From contig JAJPIR010000267.1 in NCBI GenBank assembly GCA_021324675.1, positions 1 through 64,000 of the forward strand: a DNA stretch of 64,000 bases, written 5' to 3'. The translations under genes and the position numbers were made by a program. Positions 1-10,153 of this stretch are shown here, piece by piece. A model generated the notes under the pieces. It saw only the letters and a program-made list of their open reading frames with translations, was not told the DNA's origin and did no database searches. The DNA comes from Actinomycetota bacterium. GTDB taxonomy: Bacteria > Actinomycetota > Actinomycetes > Mycobacteriales > Pseudonocardiaceae. Position 1 is the stretch's first letter, and every line of letters starts with the position of its first letter.

Positions 1-48
1 ACGATGAGTATTGATATTACGCAATGCGGTCACAGTGTGTAGTATGAG

Positions 49-978
49 TTGAACGACTGTCCGGGTAAGGCCGGATTGGGCGGATTGGTTGAGGGGGAAC
101 CGGTGGCCGCCAACCCCGACGTAGGCAGCGCGAGGGATGCGCTCCACGGGGTGCTGCGCGTGCTGCTGAGGGTCGTCGTGCTCACCGGCTTGATCGCAGC
201 GGGGTGGTTACTGGGCTCTGGACTCAGCCATGCGGATGAAGATCCAGGGTTGCCTGGCACCGGCATCATTCATACGGTCGGCGCCGGCTCATCCGAAACG
301 ACGTCTCGTGCGGGTTTCGGTGTGCCGTCCGCGGCCGGGCCGACGGTCGCCAGGCTGCTTTCCGCCGCCTCAGCGCCGCGGCTGCCTGTTAAGCCCCCGG
401 AGAAGGTCGGCATCCTGCGACCCGTCGTGCGCGCCGTCGGCAAGGCTCCCTTGACGAAGTCCCTGACCCAGCCGCTGACCCAGCCCCTCACCAAGCCTCT
501 GGCAGAGGTCCTGAGCCCGCTACCGCGGCCGCTGTCCAGCCCTGCTGCACACGCCACTCCGGTGCACCAGGCTGCATCGCCTGACAAGGTCGCGCCGGTG
601 TCACCAGTGGTGCCCGCCATCGCACCCACGGTCGCCGCGGTACCCGCACCCGCCCCTGCCTTGCTCCCGGTGCGGCATGTCGCACCCACCGAGGTGCACT
701 GCTCGCCCGGTGTGAAAGCTGCGCAACCGGAACCCGCGCACCCGCCGCTAGGTGACAGCGGCCCAGCGGATCCCGCACCCGCGAGCCCACCGGGCAACTC
801 GCCGTCCTGCATGATCGGTAGTACCTCAAGTAGCGCGAGTACCAAGAGCGCGCCGGACTTTGCTGTGCATGACAGCGCCACGGCGGGCCACCGTGCCCAG
901 CCGGATGGGGCGCTGCAGCTGCGCGGGAGCGACCTTCCGCGGTCGCTTGCCGTGAATCCGTCCACTTCACCGGACTAA
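49..978 (+). CDS. hypothetical Pro/Ala-rich membrane-anchored or secreted protein
   Basis: Long ORF (TTG start) with N-terminal hydrophobic segment VLRVLLRVVVLTGLIAAGWLLGSG followed by a low-complexity Pro/Ala-rich region. Confidence 0.55.
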   Translation: MNDCPGKAGLGGLVEGEPVAANPDVGSARDALHGVLRVLLRVVVLTGLIAAGWLLGSGLSHADEDPGLPGTGIIHTVGAGSSETTSRAGFGVPSAAGPTVARLLSAASAPRLPVKPPEKVGILRPVVRAVGKAPLTKSLTQPLTQPLTKPLAEVLSPLPRPLSSPAAHATPVHQAASPDKVAPVSPVVPAIAPTVAAVPAPAPALLPVRHVAPTEVHCSPGVKAAQPEPAHPPLGDSGPADPAPASPPGNSPSCMIGSTSSSASTKSAPDFAVHDSATAGHRAQPDGALQLRGSDLPRSLAVNPSTSPD

Positions 979-1191
979 TACCGCGACAACCGGGTGGGTC
1001 GCCGGCTGGCGACCGGTCCCGCGGACCGGTCTTGCCATTTCCGCGTTGGCTGATCCTGCCGCTATGAGCCCCCGATCTGTCCGACCGCGCCCGGGTGGAT
1101 CGGGTTTACGGCCCCGGCGTCGCGTTGCCCCCGTGACGCCGGGGCCCTTTGTCTGTCTTGTGCTTCCCCTGATGCGCCCCCATACGGGATA

Positions 1192-1902
1192 TCAACAGCC
1201 CGCCGGACCCGCTATGTCTCCATGCCGCGGTTCGGCATGTCGGGTAGCCAGCCAGGCGTCAGTGGCGATCGCCGGAAGCAAGAGTGTCCACGCCTGTTCC
1301 ACCCGCTGCCGGAGGTGCTCGCGCTCACCCAATGCGTCGCAGATGTGCCGGTGGCCAGCCACGATCGCGACGATCTGCGGCCCGACCGCAGCAGGATCCA
1401 CGCCGTCTCGCAGTAGGCCAGCATGCGCAGCCTCGGTCAGCAGTTCCAGAACCTCCTGCTCGCCGAGGCCGTAGTGTGCACGTGCGTGCTCCTGCGCGAG
1501 CGGCAGGTCATTGAGCAGCCGAGTGCCACCACGAACAATCGGGTCATCGAGCAGGCGCCTGATCACCTCGTCAACTAATGCCAGCATCCTCGATAACGGG
1601 TCAAGCCCGCGCCCGCGAACCTGCCCGCGGACATCCTGCCATCGCTGCACCATCTCGGCGAGGACCGCCCGAGCCAATGCCTCCTTGGAAGCAAAATGGA
1701 AATACAGTGCGCCTTTAGTGCCGCCGCTATCGGCGAGCACTCTATCCAATGAGGTGGCGTAATAGCCGTTCCGGCTGAAATGCTCAGCTGCGGCGGTGAG
1801 AATCGCCTGCCGGGTGGCTTGCGCCCTGGGCTGCGGCTTGCCCCGGACCGCGCGCGCCCCCCTGCCGCCGGCTCCGGATCGTCGAGGACCGGTGCTGGAC
1901 AT
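1192..1902 (-). CDS. TetR/AcrR-family regulator (gamma-butyrolactone receptor-like)
   Basis: N-terminal HTH RQAILTAAAEHFSRNGYYATSLDRVLADSGGTKGALYFHFASKEALARAVL. Confidence 0.85.
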   Translation of the reverse strand: MSSTGPRRSGAGGRGARAVRGKPQPRAQATRQAILTAAAEHFSRNGYYATSLDRVLADSGGTKGALYFHFASKEALARAVLAEMVQRWQDVRGQVRGRGLDPLSRMLALVDEVIRRLLDDPIVRGGTRLLNDLPLAQEHARAHYGLGEQEVLELLTEAAHAGLLRDGVDPAAVGPQIVAIVAGHRHICDALGEREHLRQRVEQAWTLLLPAIATDAWLATRHAEPRHGDIAGPAGC

Positions 1903-2194
1903 GACGCTTCGACGCTACTCGTCTTACGCGGGCTCTACTGCACCAGAGCAACGCTTTTAGGTGGCGGCGCAAACACACCCGCTGGTATGTTTCTGCCAGG
2001 GTTTCGCCCGGATTATGAGCGGCGCTTAGTAGGCGACGACTCGTTTGGGGGTCCCGCGGGGGGATGTGGTGGCCCGGGGCGGTAGGGACGACCGCCCCGG
2101 GCGACCGCGCGGTACTTGTCACTACTTGTCACCCCGGCAGCTGCGATGACGCGAATCATCAGAAGCAGGCTGACCCGCAGTTACCGATCCCGTT

Positions 2195-2782
2195 TCAGGT
2201 CGCCTGGAGCATTTTCTGCATCTGGTTCACCTGGGTCTGCTGCCGGGTGACGGTGTCCTGGGCGATCCTGCGGGCCTGGGGATCACTTCCTTGCGCCAGC
2301 TCGGTCTGGGCCAGCTGGATCGCGCCCTGCTGGTGGTCGATCATCAACCGCAGGAATGTCTGGTCGAACTCACTACCACTGGCCGAGCTGAGCTGCTGCA
2401 TCTGCTGATCACTCAGTATCCCCGGCACTTGGCCGTTCCCACTATCACCAGCAGTTATGGGGACACCCCAGGCACCAAGAAGGTCGTGTATCCGGGTGAT
2501 CTGCTGGTCCTGCTCGGCTTTGATCCGGGTGGCGAGCGCCTTCACCTTCGGTGATGCCGCCTTGGTACGCGCCAGGTCTGTCATGGTGCCGGTCTGGACG
2601 TGGTGCGGGAGCAGGTCCTGCAAAAACGTGACATCAGCGTCGTTGTGCCGCTGCTGACCGGCGGCAGTGGCGCGCTGGGGCGACTGCGGTGCTGTGTCAG
2701 CCGTGCCACTGCATCCAGCGAGTAAGCCGGCGACAACAGCGCCCAAGACCACGCCGGCCACTTTGTGGGTCCGCATCGCCAA
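2195..2782 (-). CDS. DUF305-family lipoprotein
   Basis: Lipobox LLAGC; DVTFLQDLLPHHVQTGTMTDLA and FLRLMIDHQQGAIQLAQTELAQG motifs. Confidence 0.85.
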   Translation of the reverse strand: MAMRTHKVAGVVLGAVVAGLLAGCSGTADTAPQSPQRATAAGQQRHNDADVTFLQDLLPHHVQTGTMTDLARTKAASPKVKALATRIKAEQDQQITRIHDLLGAWGVPITAGDSGNGQVPGILSDQQMQQLSSASGSEFDQTFLRLMIDHQQGAIQLAQTELAQGSDPQARRIAQDTVTRQQTQVNQMQKMLQAT

Positions 2783-3119
2783 CCGGTCTCCTTCGGCATA
2801 CCGGGCTGCTCAATCACCCTAGCCCCTCACGACAAGATCGCCGGGTAAAAGTTCGTTCGACACGCTGGCTTGCGGGGTTGAGCCAGGGTGAGCGGCCAGG
2901 AATCAGTCCAAATAGCAGGACGAATGCTTTACCTCCGGCGCGGCGCGCGGTGTCGAGGTCAGCACGCTGACGGGCATACGAGCCTGCTAAATCACGTTGT
3001 ACCTCACGACTGCTTTCCCGCGGCGATTGCCGGCCGTGTTGAGGCATTCTGGAGGCCGGCGGTGGTTCCCCGCCTCATCAGCCTTTGAGTTCGTTTCACT
3101 TATCGACCAAGGAACTTCC

Positions 3120-4793
3120 ATGAACTGGATCTACCAGATGAACCGCGTGCGGGTCTCTCGCGGTGACAAGCTGATCCTCGATGACGTCACGCTGGCCTTG
3201 CAACCCGGCGCGAAAATCGGCGTAGTGGGCCCCAACGGCGCCGGCAAGTCCACCATGCTGAAGATCATGGCGGGGCTGGAGCAGCCGTCTCACGGCGAGG
3301 CCAGGCTGGCACCGGGAGTCAGCGTCGGCATCTTGTTGCAGGAACCACTGCTGGACGAGACCAAGACCGTCTTGGGCAACGCTGAACAGAGTGTGGCGCA
3401 GACCAGGGCGTTGCTGGACCGCTACACCACGCTGACGCAGCAACTGGCCGAGGACTACTCCGACGCGGCGCTGGAAGAGATGGGCCGGCTGCAGGAACAG
3501 CTGGATTCACGCAACGCGTGGGACTTGGACTCCCGTCTGAAACAGGCGCTGGATGCGTTGCGCTGCCCACCGGGCGATGCCGAGGTGAGTTCGCTATCGG
3601 GTGGGGAACGCCGCCGGGTAGCGCTGTGTGCGCTCTTGCTCCAACAACCGGACTTGCTGTTGCTTGATGAGCCGACCAACCACCTAGACGCCGAAAGCGC
3701 CCAGTGGCTAGAGCAGCACCTGGAGAAATATCCCGGCACGGTAGTTGCAGTCACTCACGACCGGTACTTCCTCGACCACGTGGCCGGCTGGATCTTGGAA
3801 CTGGACCGCGGCCACGCCTACCCGTACGAGGGCAACTACTCGACTTACCTGGAGACCAAACAAACCCGGCTGACCGTCGAAGGGCGCAAAGACGCCAAGC
3901 TGCGCCGCCGGCTGGCCCAAGAACTGGAGTGGGTACGTGCCGGGGCCAAGGCTCGCCAGACCAAAAGTCGCTCGCGGCTGCAACGCTACGAACAGATGGT
4001 GGCCCAGGCCCAGCGGCGCCGCACAGTGGACTTGGAGGAGATCCAGATCCCGACCGGTCCGCGGCTGGGCAACCTGGTCGTCGAAGCGCATGCTTTGAGC
4101 AAGAGCTACGGGGACCGGGTGCTGTTCCACGACCTGTCGTTCTCGCTGCCCCGCAATGGGATTGTGGGCGTGCTCGGCCCCAACGGGGTGGGCAAGACCA
4201 CGCTGTTCCGGATGCTGGTCGGCCAGGAGCAACCCGACGGCGGACAACTGCGCATCGGGGATACCGTCCGGTTGTCCTACGTCGACCAGAACCGTGAGCA
4301 GGTCGATCCTGACCGTACCGCGTGGGAAGTGGTGTCGGAGGGGCACGATTTCCTCACCATCGGGCAGATCGATGTACCGTCCCGGGCTTACCTTGCCGCG
4401 TTCGGCTTCAAGGGCGCCGATCAGCAAAAACCCGCCCGGTTGTTCTCCGGCGGGCAACGCAACCGGCTCAACCTCGCACTGACCCTGAAGCAAGGCGGCA
4501 ACGTGTTGCTGCTGGACGAGCCAACCAACGACCTCGACGTGGAAACCCTGAGTTCCCTGGAGAGCGCGCTGCTGGACTTTCCCGGCTGCGCGGTGATCAC
4601 CTCACATGACAGGTGGTTCCTCGACCGGGTGGCCACCCATATCCTGGCTTGGGAAGGCACTGGCGACGACCCGGGACGGTGGTTCTGGTTCGAGGGCAAC
4701 TTCGACGGCTACGAGAACACCAAACTCCAGCGGCTCGGCGCTGAAGCGGTCCGGCCGCACCGGATCACCCATCGCAAACTCACTCGCGAGTGA
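3120..4793 (+). CDS. ettA: ABC-F protein, energy-dependent translational throttle EttA
   Basis: Starts MNWIYQMNRVRVSRGDKLILDDV; two Walker A/signature/Walker B sets and linker typical of EttA. Confidence 0.93.
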   Translation: MNWIYQMNRVRVSRGDKLILDDVTLALQPGAKIGVVGPNGAGKSTMLKIMAGLEQPSHGEARLAPGVSVGILLQEPLLDETKTVLGNAEQSVAQTRALLDRYTTLTQQLAEDYSDAALEEMGRLQEQLDSRNAWDLDSRLKQALDALRCPPGDAEVSSLSGGERRRVALCALLLQQPDLLLLDEPTNHLDAESAQWLEQHLEKYPGTVVAVTHDRYFLDHVAGWILELDRGHAYPYEGNYSTYLETKQTRLTVEGRKDAKLRRRLAQELEWVRAGAKARQTKSRSRLQRYEQMVAQAQRRRTVDLEEIQIPTGPRLGNLVVEAHALSKSYGDRVLFHDLSFSLPRNGIVGVLGPNGVGKTTLFRMLVGQEQPDGGQLRIGDTVRLSYVDQNREQVDPDRTAWEVVSEGHDFLTIGQIDVPSRAYLAAFGFKGADQQKPARLFSGGQRNRLNLALTLKQGGNVLLLDEPTNDLDVETLSSLESALLDFPGCAVITSHDRWFLDRVATHILAWEGTGDDPGRWFWFEGNFDGYENTKLQRLGAEAVRPHRITHRKLTRE

Positions 4794-5214
4794 TGGCCGG
4801 CCCGCTAGGCGTCAAGCCGGCAACCCGGCATAGGACGGCAAACCCGTCGGCGCTGCCCGGCCAATGGCCGCGTACCGCACCGATGCCAGCTCGGCGCACC
4901 ACACTGCGCAAGACGATGGCAACGATGATCGCATCGTCGGCATAACCGAGCACAGGAATGACGTCTGGCACCAAGTCGATCGGCATCGCCAGGTAGCCCG
5001 TCAGTAGCCACAACCTCACTCGCACCGCGCGCGGTAAGGCCCGGTCGGCCGCGAGCCGCAGCACCAGCCGCAGCAGATCAGGCAGCATCCGCACGGCATC
5101 AGCCGGCACCGCACCCTTCGGGCGTACCACCAGCAGCGCCACGATCAACATCACCCAGCTGAACAGCAGTGCAGTCAGGATGCCGATCAGTGCGTCAAGC
5201 ACATGGTTACTCAT
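4780..5214 (-). CDS. DUF1232 (YkvA-like) membrane protein
   Basis: LWLLTGYLAMPIDLVPDVIPVLGYADDAIIVAIVLRSVVR motif. Confidence 0.85.
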   Translation of the reverse strand: MSNHVLDALIGILTALLFSWVMLIVALLVVRPKGAVPADAVRMLPDLLRLVLRLAADRALPRAVRVRLWLLTGYLAMPIDLVPDVIPVLGYADDAIIVAIVLRSVVRRAGIGAVRGHWPGSADGFAVLCRVAGLTPSGPAITRE

Positions 5215-5278
5215 TCACTGCGCACGGTCAGCGGCAGGGTGAGGCTTATCCGGGTGGTGTCCAGGTGGTCGCTGCTGG

Positions 5279-6256
5279 CTACACCGGCGGAGACCCGGTC
5301 GGGTGATGGCGGGACGAAGGCCGGCACAACACCACGAGCGTTACCGTCAGCAGGGCGACACCACACAACAAGATGGCCAGTGGGACGCCGAGTGACTCGG
5401 CGAAGAAGTGCCCGACCGTCCAGGGTAGGTAACCGAATCCGCCAGCGAGGCCCGCGACGGTCAGCGGCGTCCGATCGGTCGCAACCCCCAACCCCAGCAA
5501 GGTGATCGCGGCGGCCAGGCCGAACAGCGGGCCCACGTCGGACCAGTCACCGGCGGTAATCCCGGCACCGGCCAGTACCGCGAGACTGCCAGCGATGAGC
5601 GCGAGCACCGGCGGCGGCAGCAAGGCTCGCCATCCGCCGGCCACCCAGACGGCACCGGCTACGGCGATCGTCAACCCAACGGCGGCCTCTCCTGCGGCCA
5701 AACCAGCCGCACCGCCGGCAGCCATCAGTACACCGAGCAGGCACGCCAGATGCTGCGCCGGCCGGTCCCGCAACCGCCACAGCAGTCCGCTGTGCACCGC
5801 CGCCGCCAGGCCTGCGCACAGCCATACCAGCGCATCACGGGGGTGGGCAAAGTCCGAGGCCGCCTGGCCGGCGAAGGCAGCCACCGCCGCCGACGAGGCG
5901 AACCACAACGCACCGCGCAGCCTGTTCAACGCCGCGGTAGCCGAATCGGCGATCCTGGCACCCACCAGCCAGGTGACGGCAGCGACGGCGGCCAGCAGCC
6001 CCAGCCGGGCGGCGGTGGGCACTTCCCGCCAGTACTGGATGACCAGCGTCACTGCGCCCGACAGCGCCAGCAGCCCACCTAGATAGCCGACCGCCTCGAT
6101 CGCCGGATGCCGGCGGTCGTCACTGGCGCGGGTCCGTTCCGCATCCATTACCGCTTGTGCCTGCTCGGCGCTGAGAATCCCGGCCGCGACGGCACGTTGC
6201 AGCACCTCGGCAAGATCGCCGGTACGTTGCTGCCGCGGCATTGTCATGTTCATCAT
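5279..6256 (-). CDS. DUF2157-like polytopic membrane protein
   Basis: AVEAGILSAEQAQAV-type N-terminus followed by multiple TM helices; ATG at 6256 preferred over the long ORF start. Confidence 0.7.
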   Translation of the reverse strand: MMNMTMPRQQRTGDLAEVLQRAVAAGILSAEQAQAVMDAERTRASDDRRHPAIEAVGYLGGLLALSGAVTLVIQYWREVPTAARLGLLAAVAAVTWLVGARIADSATAALNRLRGALWFASSAAVAAFAGQAASDFAHPRDALVWLCAGLAAAVHSGLLWRLRDRPAQHLACLLGVLMAAGGAAGLAAGEAAVGLTIAVAGAVWVAGGWRALLPPPVLALIAGSLAVLAGAGITAGDWSDVGPLFGLAAAITLLGLGVATDRTPLTVAGLAGGFGYLPWTVGHFFAESLGVPLAILLCGVALLTVTLVVLCRPSSRHHPTGSPPV

Positions 6257-6969
6257 TATCCGCCGGTGAGCACCAGGCGCCCGAGTAATAGTGCGGCGCC
6301 CAGCGCTGCAACGCCCAACACCCCGCGGCGGGTCCACCCGTTGTCGAACACCCGACGTACCGGCCCGGACAGCGCGAAACCGGCCAGCAGGAACGGCACC
6401 AGGACCGCGGTCCTGGTCAGCGACTGCCCGGTAACTTGCCCTGCGGCGGCCAGCGCGGCGAGCGAGATCACCGAGCCCAGGAGGAAATACCCCCCAATGG
6501 TGCCCCGCACCCGTGGGCCCGCTGCGCCCTGGTAGAGCAACGCCAGCGGGGGACCACCGATCGACGCCGCCGTACCACCCGCCCCGCTGACCAGCCCGGC
6601 CAGCACCAGCGAGCACGGCCGGGGGCGAGGACGCCAGCTGAGCAAGGACAGCAGCACGCAGCCGAGCACGCCCAGCCCTACCAGAAGGGTGAACACGCGC
6701 TCAGACAAGGCCACCACGGCGAGCACACCGAGCCCGGTACCGGGCAACCGGCCTAGCATCGCCCAGCCGATCCCCTTCCAGTCAGCGTGGCGCCAGTCCC
6801 GAACCGCGACCAGCACTGCGTGGGCCGACGTCAGCAAGATCAGCGGAACCGGCACGAGAGCGGGTTCAATCAGCGCCAGGAGGGGCGCCGCCACGAGCGC
6901 CATGCCGTAACCCACCGTGCCCTGCACCAGCGCACCGAGGGCCACAACCAGGCCGGCTGCGATAATCAC
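6256..6969 (-). CDS. TSUP (TauE/SafE) family membrane transporter
   Basis: GALVQGTVGYGMALVAAPLLALIEPALVPVPLIL signature; stop overlaps start of the downstream gene. Confidence 0.85.
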   Translation of the reverse strand: MIIAAGLVVALGALVQGTVGYGMALVAAPLLALIEPALVPVPLILLTSAHAVLVAVRDWRHADWKGIGWAMLGRLPGTGLGVLAVVALSERVFTLLVGLGVLGCVLLSLLSWRPRPRPCSLVLAGLVSGAGGTAASIGGPPLALLYQGAAGPRVRGTIGGYFLLGSVISLAALAAAGQVTGQSLTRTAVLVPFLLAGFALSGPVRRVFDNGWTRRGVLGVAALGAALLLGRLVLTGG

Positions 6970-6984
6970 ACCTCATATGGTGGG

Positions 6985-7848
6985 TTAACCAGGCAACTCA
7001 CGGCGTCGCAATACGTATAGGTCGTCGCGCACGACATCATCGATGCGGGCGAGCAGAGCATCGACATCGTCATGCACGGACAGATGGCGGCCAGTAAGCC
7101 GGTCCAACTCGCCGGTGGCTATCCGCAGCAGCAGCCCGGCAGCTTGATCGGGTTGCGCACCGCGGCCTTCGGCCAGTTCGTTGCCCACCCATGTGCGCAT
7201 CCGGCCTAGTGGCGAATCTGCCGGCGCGGTGCTGGCCAGGGCCGGCTCGCTGAGCCCGATCGACAGGATGCCCGGGTGGACGCTGAACACCCCGATCCCA
7301 TAGCGCTTGGTCTCGTAGCTGAGGTTCTCGGTGAGCTTGATGACCGCAGCTTTGGACACCGAGTAAGCCGACACCATCGGCCAGCGGAACACTCCGGCCT
7401 GGCTGGTCACGTTCACGATCCGGCCACGGCGGCGAGCCACCATCTCCGGAAGCACCAGCCCGCTGCATAGCGTGACGCCGCGGACGTTGATTTCGACGGT
7501 GTGCCACCAGTTCTCCTCCGCGACCTCCCACGCCGGGCCGACCGGGCCCGCGACACCGGCGTTGTTCACCAGCAGATCCACCGGGCCCAGCTCGCGGCGC
7601 AGCTTGCCCACCGCAGCGGCGGCATCCGCCGGATCGCTGAGATCCGCGCAGGCCTCGGCAGCAACGCCGCCGGCTGCCTCGATCAACCGCACCGATTCAG
7701 CCAGCTGGCCGGGTGAGCGCGCGATCAAGCCCACCACTGCGCCGGCGCCAGCCAATGACAGCGCGAGTACCCTGCCGAGGCCGCGGCCACCGCCGGTGAC
7801 CAGGGCCACCGAGCCGCCCAGCCCGGTTAGCGGTGTCCCGCTACTCAT
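6985..7848 (-). CDS. SDR-family oxidoreductase
   Basis: VALVTGGGRGLGRVLALSLAGAGA, NNAGVAGP, SAYSVSKAAV motifs. Confidence 0.92.
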   Translation of the reverse strand: MSSGTPLTGLGGSVALVTGGGRGLGRVLALSLAGAGAVVGLIARSPGQLAESVRLIEAAGGVAAEACADLSDPADAAAAVGKLRRELGPVDLLVNNAGVAGPVGPAWEVAEENWWHTVEINVRGVTLCSGLVLPEMVARRRGRIVNVTSQAGVFRWPMVSAYSVSKAAVIKLTENLSYETKRYGIGVFSVHPGILSIGLSEPALASTAPADSPLGRMRTWVGNELAEGRGAQPDQAAGLLLRIATGELDRLTGRHLSVHDDVDALLARIDDVVRDDLYVLRRRELPG

Positions 7849-8098
7849 CAAATGCTGGCGGCCGCGGCACGGTCGCGCTCGACGAGGACCTGCCGGAGGA
7901 TCTTGCCGGATGGTGACTTGGGGATCTCGTCGACAAATTCCACGATCCTTATTTTGTTGTACGGCGCCACTCGATGGGAAACGAACTGCATCAGCTCGTC
8001 GGCTGACCGGCGCGGACGCCACGACGAACGCTGTGGGTATTTCCCGCTGCGCTCATCCGGTTGGCGATCACCGCAGCATCGGCGACGTCCGCGTGGGC
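7848..8098 (-). pseudogene. C-terminal remnant of an ANL-superfamily acyl-CoA ligase, frameshifted
   Basis: Pieces in different minus-strand frames: [10 protein letters not shown] / QPDERSG / [14 protein letters not shown] / [47 protein letters not shown]; no N-terminal part present. Confidence 0.85.
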
Positions 8099-8175
8099 GC
8101 GGCAGCAAACGGCCGGCAACAGCTGGATGCATCCGCGGTGGCACCGATTCGCACTGCCTCTGCGTTGCCTCCAGT

Positions 8176-9006
8176 ATGAGCGATGTAGCCACCACTACCT
8201 TGAACAACAATGTTCGCATTCCCCAACTCGGCTTCGGCACATTCCAGGTGCCACCCCGGGACACCGAGCGCGTTGTGTCCATCGCCCTGGAAGCTGGCTA
8301 TCGCAGCATCGATACCGCGGCGGCCTACCACAACGAAAAAGGTGTCGGCAAGGCAATCGCGTCGTCCGGCGTGCCGCGCGAAGAGGTCTTCGTTACCACG
8401 AAACTGTGGAACGCTGACCACGGCTATGACCAGGCACTGCGCGCATTCGATGCCAGCGCGCGGCGGCTGGGGTTGGACATCGTGGACCTGTACCTCATCC
8501 ACTGGCCGGTGCCTAGCGCGGACCGCTACGTGGAGACCTGGAAGGCGCTGGAGAAGCTGGCCGCAGACGGTCGGGTGCGCGCGATCGGGGTGTCCAACTT
8601 CGCCGCCGAGCACCTGCGGCGGCTGCTCGCCGAGACCGGCACGGTACCCGCCGTCAACCAGATCGAGCTACACCCCTACTTCCCGCAGACGGAGCTACGC
8701 GCGGTGCACGCCGAGCATGGCATCACCACCGAAGCGTGGAGCCCGCTGGGCCAAGGCACGGTGCTGTCCGACCCCACCATCACCCGGCTTGCCGACCGTT
8801 ACGGCGTAACCCCGGCTCAGCTGGTGTTGCGCTGGCACTTGCAGCTGGGCAACATCGTGATCCCCAAATCCGCCCATCCCACCCGCATCCGGCAAAACCA
8901 CGACATCTTCTCCTTCGCCCTGTCCGACGAGGACATCGCAGCGATTACTGCACTGGACACCGGGCGCCGGATCGGTGCGGACCCGGCCACCTTCGCGCTT
9001 ACCTGA
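8176..9006 (+). CDS. aldo/keto reductase
   Basis: [59 protein letters not shown]. Confidence 0.93.
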   Translation: MSDVATTTLNNNVRIPQLGFGTFQVPPRDTERVVSIALEAGYRSIDTAAAYHNEKGVGKAIASSGVPREEVFVTTKLWNADHGYDQALRAFDASARRLGLDIVDLYLIHWPVPSADRYVETWKALEKLAADGRVRAIGVSNFAAEHLRRLLAETGTVPAVNQIELHPYFPQTELRAVHAEHGITTEAWSPLGQGTVLSDPTITRLADRYGVTPAQLVLRWHLQLGNIVIPKSAHPTRIRQNHDIFSFALSDEDIAAITALDTGRRIGADPATFALT

Positions 9007-9024
9007 TCCTGAAGCCGCCCTAAG

Positions 9025-10116
9025 TCAGCGCAGGCCGTTCAAGGCGGCAAGGAGGGTGGTCACGGGGCGGGTGTGGGCGTTGTGGCCCATCAGGCCGATG
9101 CGCCAACCGGTGCCGGCCAGCGGGCCCAGGCCTGCACCGACCTCGATACCGAAGTCTTCGCGGAGTCGCTTGCGGGCGGCGGCATCCATCAGGCCCTCGG
9201 GTAGGCGGGCGGTGGTCAGCTGCGGAAGGCGGTAGCCCGGCTCGGCGAACAGCTCGAAACCGTACTCGGGCAGCGCCACCTGCAGCCGCTCACCGGCTCG
9301 CGCGTGGCGCTCCCACACCGCAGGCAAGCCCTCTTCCAGGAGCCGTCCTAGACCCGCGTGCACCGATGACATCAATGTCGAGCTGGCGGTGTGGTGATAA
9401 CGCGGCGGATCCCCCTGGTAGTAGGCATCTAGCAAGCTCAAGTCTTGGTAGAACGAGCACACTGGCACCTGCCGCTGCTGGATGCGCTGCACCGCCCGCT
9501 CCGACAGCGTCACCGGCGCGATGCCCGAGGGAGCGCCCAGGCACTTCTGGGCGGCCGAGTAGCAGGCGTCGACACCCCAGGCATCCACCTCGACCGGGAT
9601 CCCACCCAGGGAGGTGACGGTATCCAGCACCAGCAGCGTATCGGTGTCCTGCAACGCTCTCAGCGGACCGATCTCGTTACGTACCCCGGTCGACGTTTCG
9701 GCGTGCACCACTGCCACGAGCCGGGCCTGCGGCGCGGCACGCTGGGCGTCAAGAAGCTCGCCGGGGTCCAGGGTGCATCCCCACGGCGCGTGCACGGCCT
9801 GGACGTCCGCGCCGATCCGGCGCGCCACCTCGCACAGCCGCTCCCCGAAGTAACCGTTGACCCCGACGATGGCTAGCTCGCCAGGTTCGAGCAGGCTGGC
9901 CAGGCATGCTTCCATACCCGCCGAACCGGTACCGCTGACCGGGACGGTGAGGCGGTTGCGAGTGCCGAAGACGGTTCGCAGCCGTTGCGCTGTCTCCGCC
10001 ACCAGGGCGAGGAATTCTGGATCGAGGTGCCCGAGCACGGGGCGGCTCAGCGCCTCGACCGCTTCCGGGTAGGGATTCGACGGTCCAGGCCCGAGAAGTA
10101 AGGGATCGGAGTGCAC
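9025..10116 (-). CDS. class V aminotransferase (alanine-glyoxylate / serine-pyruvate type)
   Basis: LLLGPGPSNPYPEAVEALSRPVLGHLDPEF; PLP region CYSAAQKCLGAPSGIAPVTLS. Confidence 0.9.
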   Translation of the reverse strand: MHSDPLLLGPGPSNPYPEAVEALSRPVLGHLDPEFLALVAETAQRLRTVFGTRNRLTVPVSGTGSAGMEACLASLLEPGELAIVGVNGYFGERLCEVARRIGADVQAVHAPWGCTLDPGELLDAQRAAPQARLVAVVHAETSTGVRNEIGPLRALQDTDTLLVLDTVTSLGGIPVEVDAWGVDACYSAAQKCLGAPSGIAPVTLSERAVQRIQQRQVPVCSFYQDLSLLDAYYQGDPPRYHHTASSTLMSSVHAGLGRLLEEGLPAVWERHARAGERLQVALPEYGFELFAEPGYRLPQLTTARLPEGLMDAAARKRLREDFGIEVGAGLGPLAGTGWRIGLMGHNAHTRPVTTLLAALNGLR

Positions 10117-10153
10117 AACCCGATCTTGCCACGACCGCGTACCGTCGGCCGCC

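Noticed and set aside
1-54. Similarity between the window start (reverse complement GTTCAACTCATA...TGCGTAA) and 29950-29985 (CATCAACTCATATTGTTGAACTTTGCGTAA)
   Set aside because: Only short shared words (about 10 and 7 bp); insufficient to claim a repeat or common regulator site.
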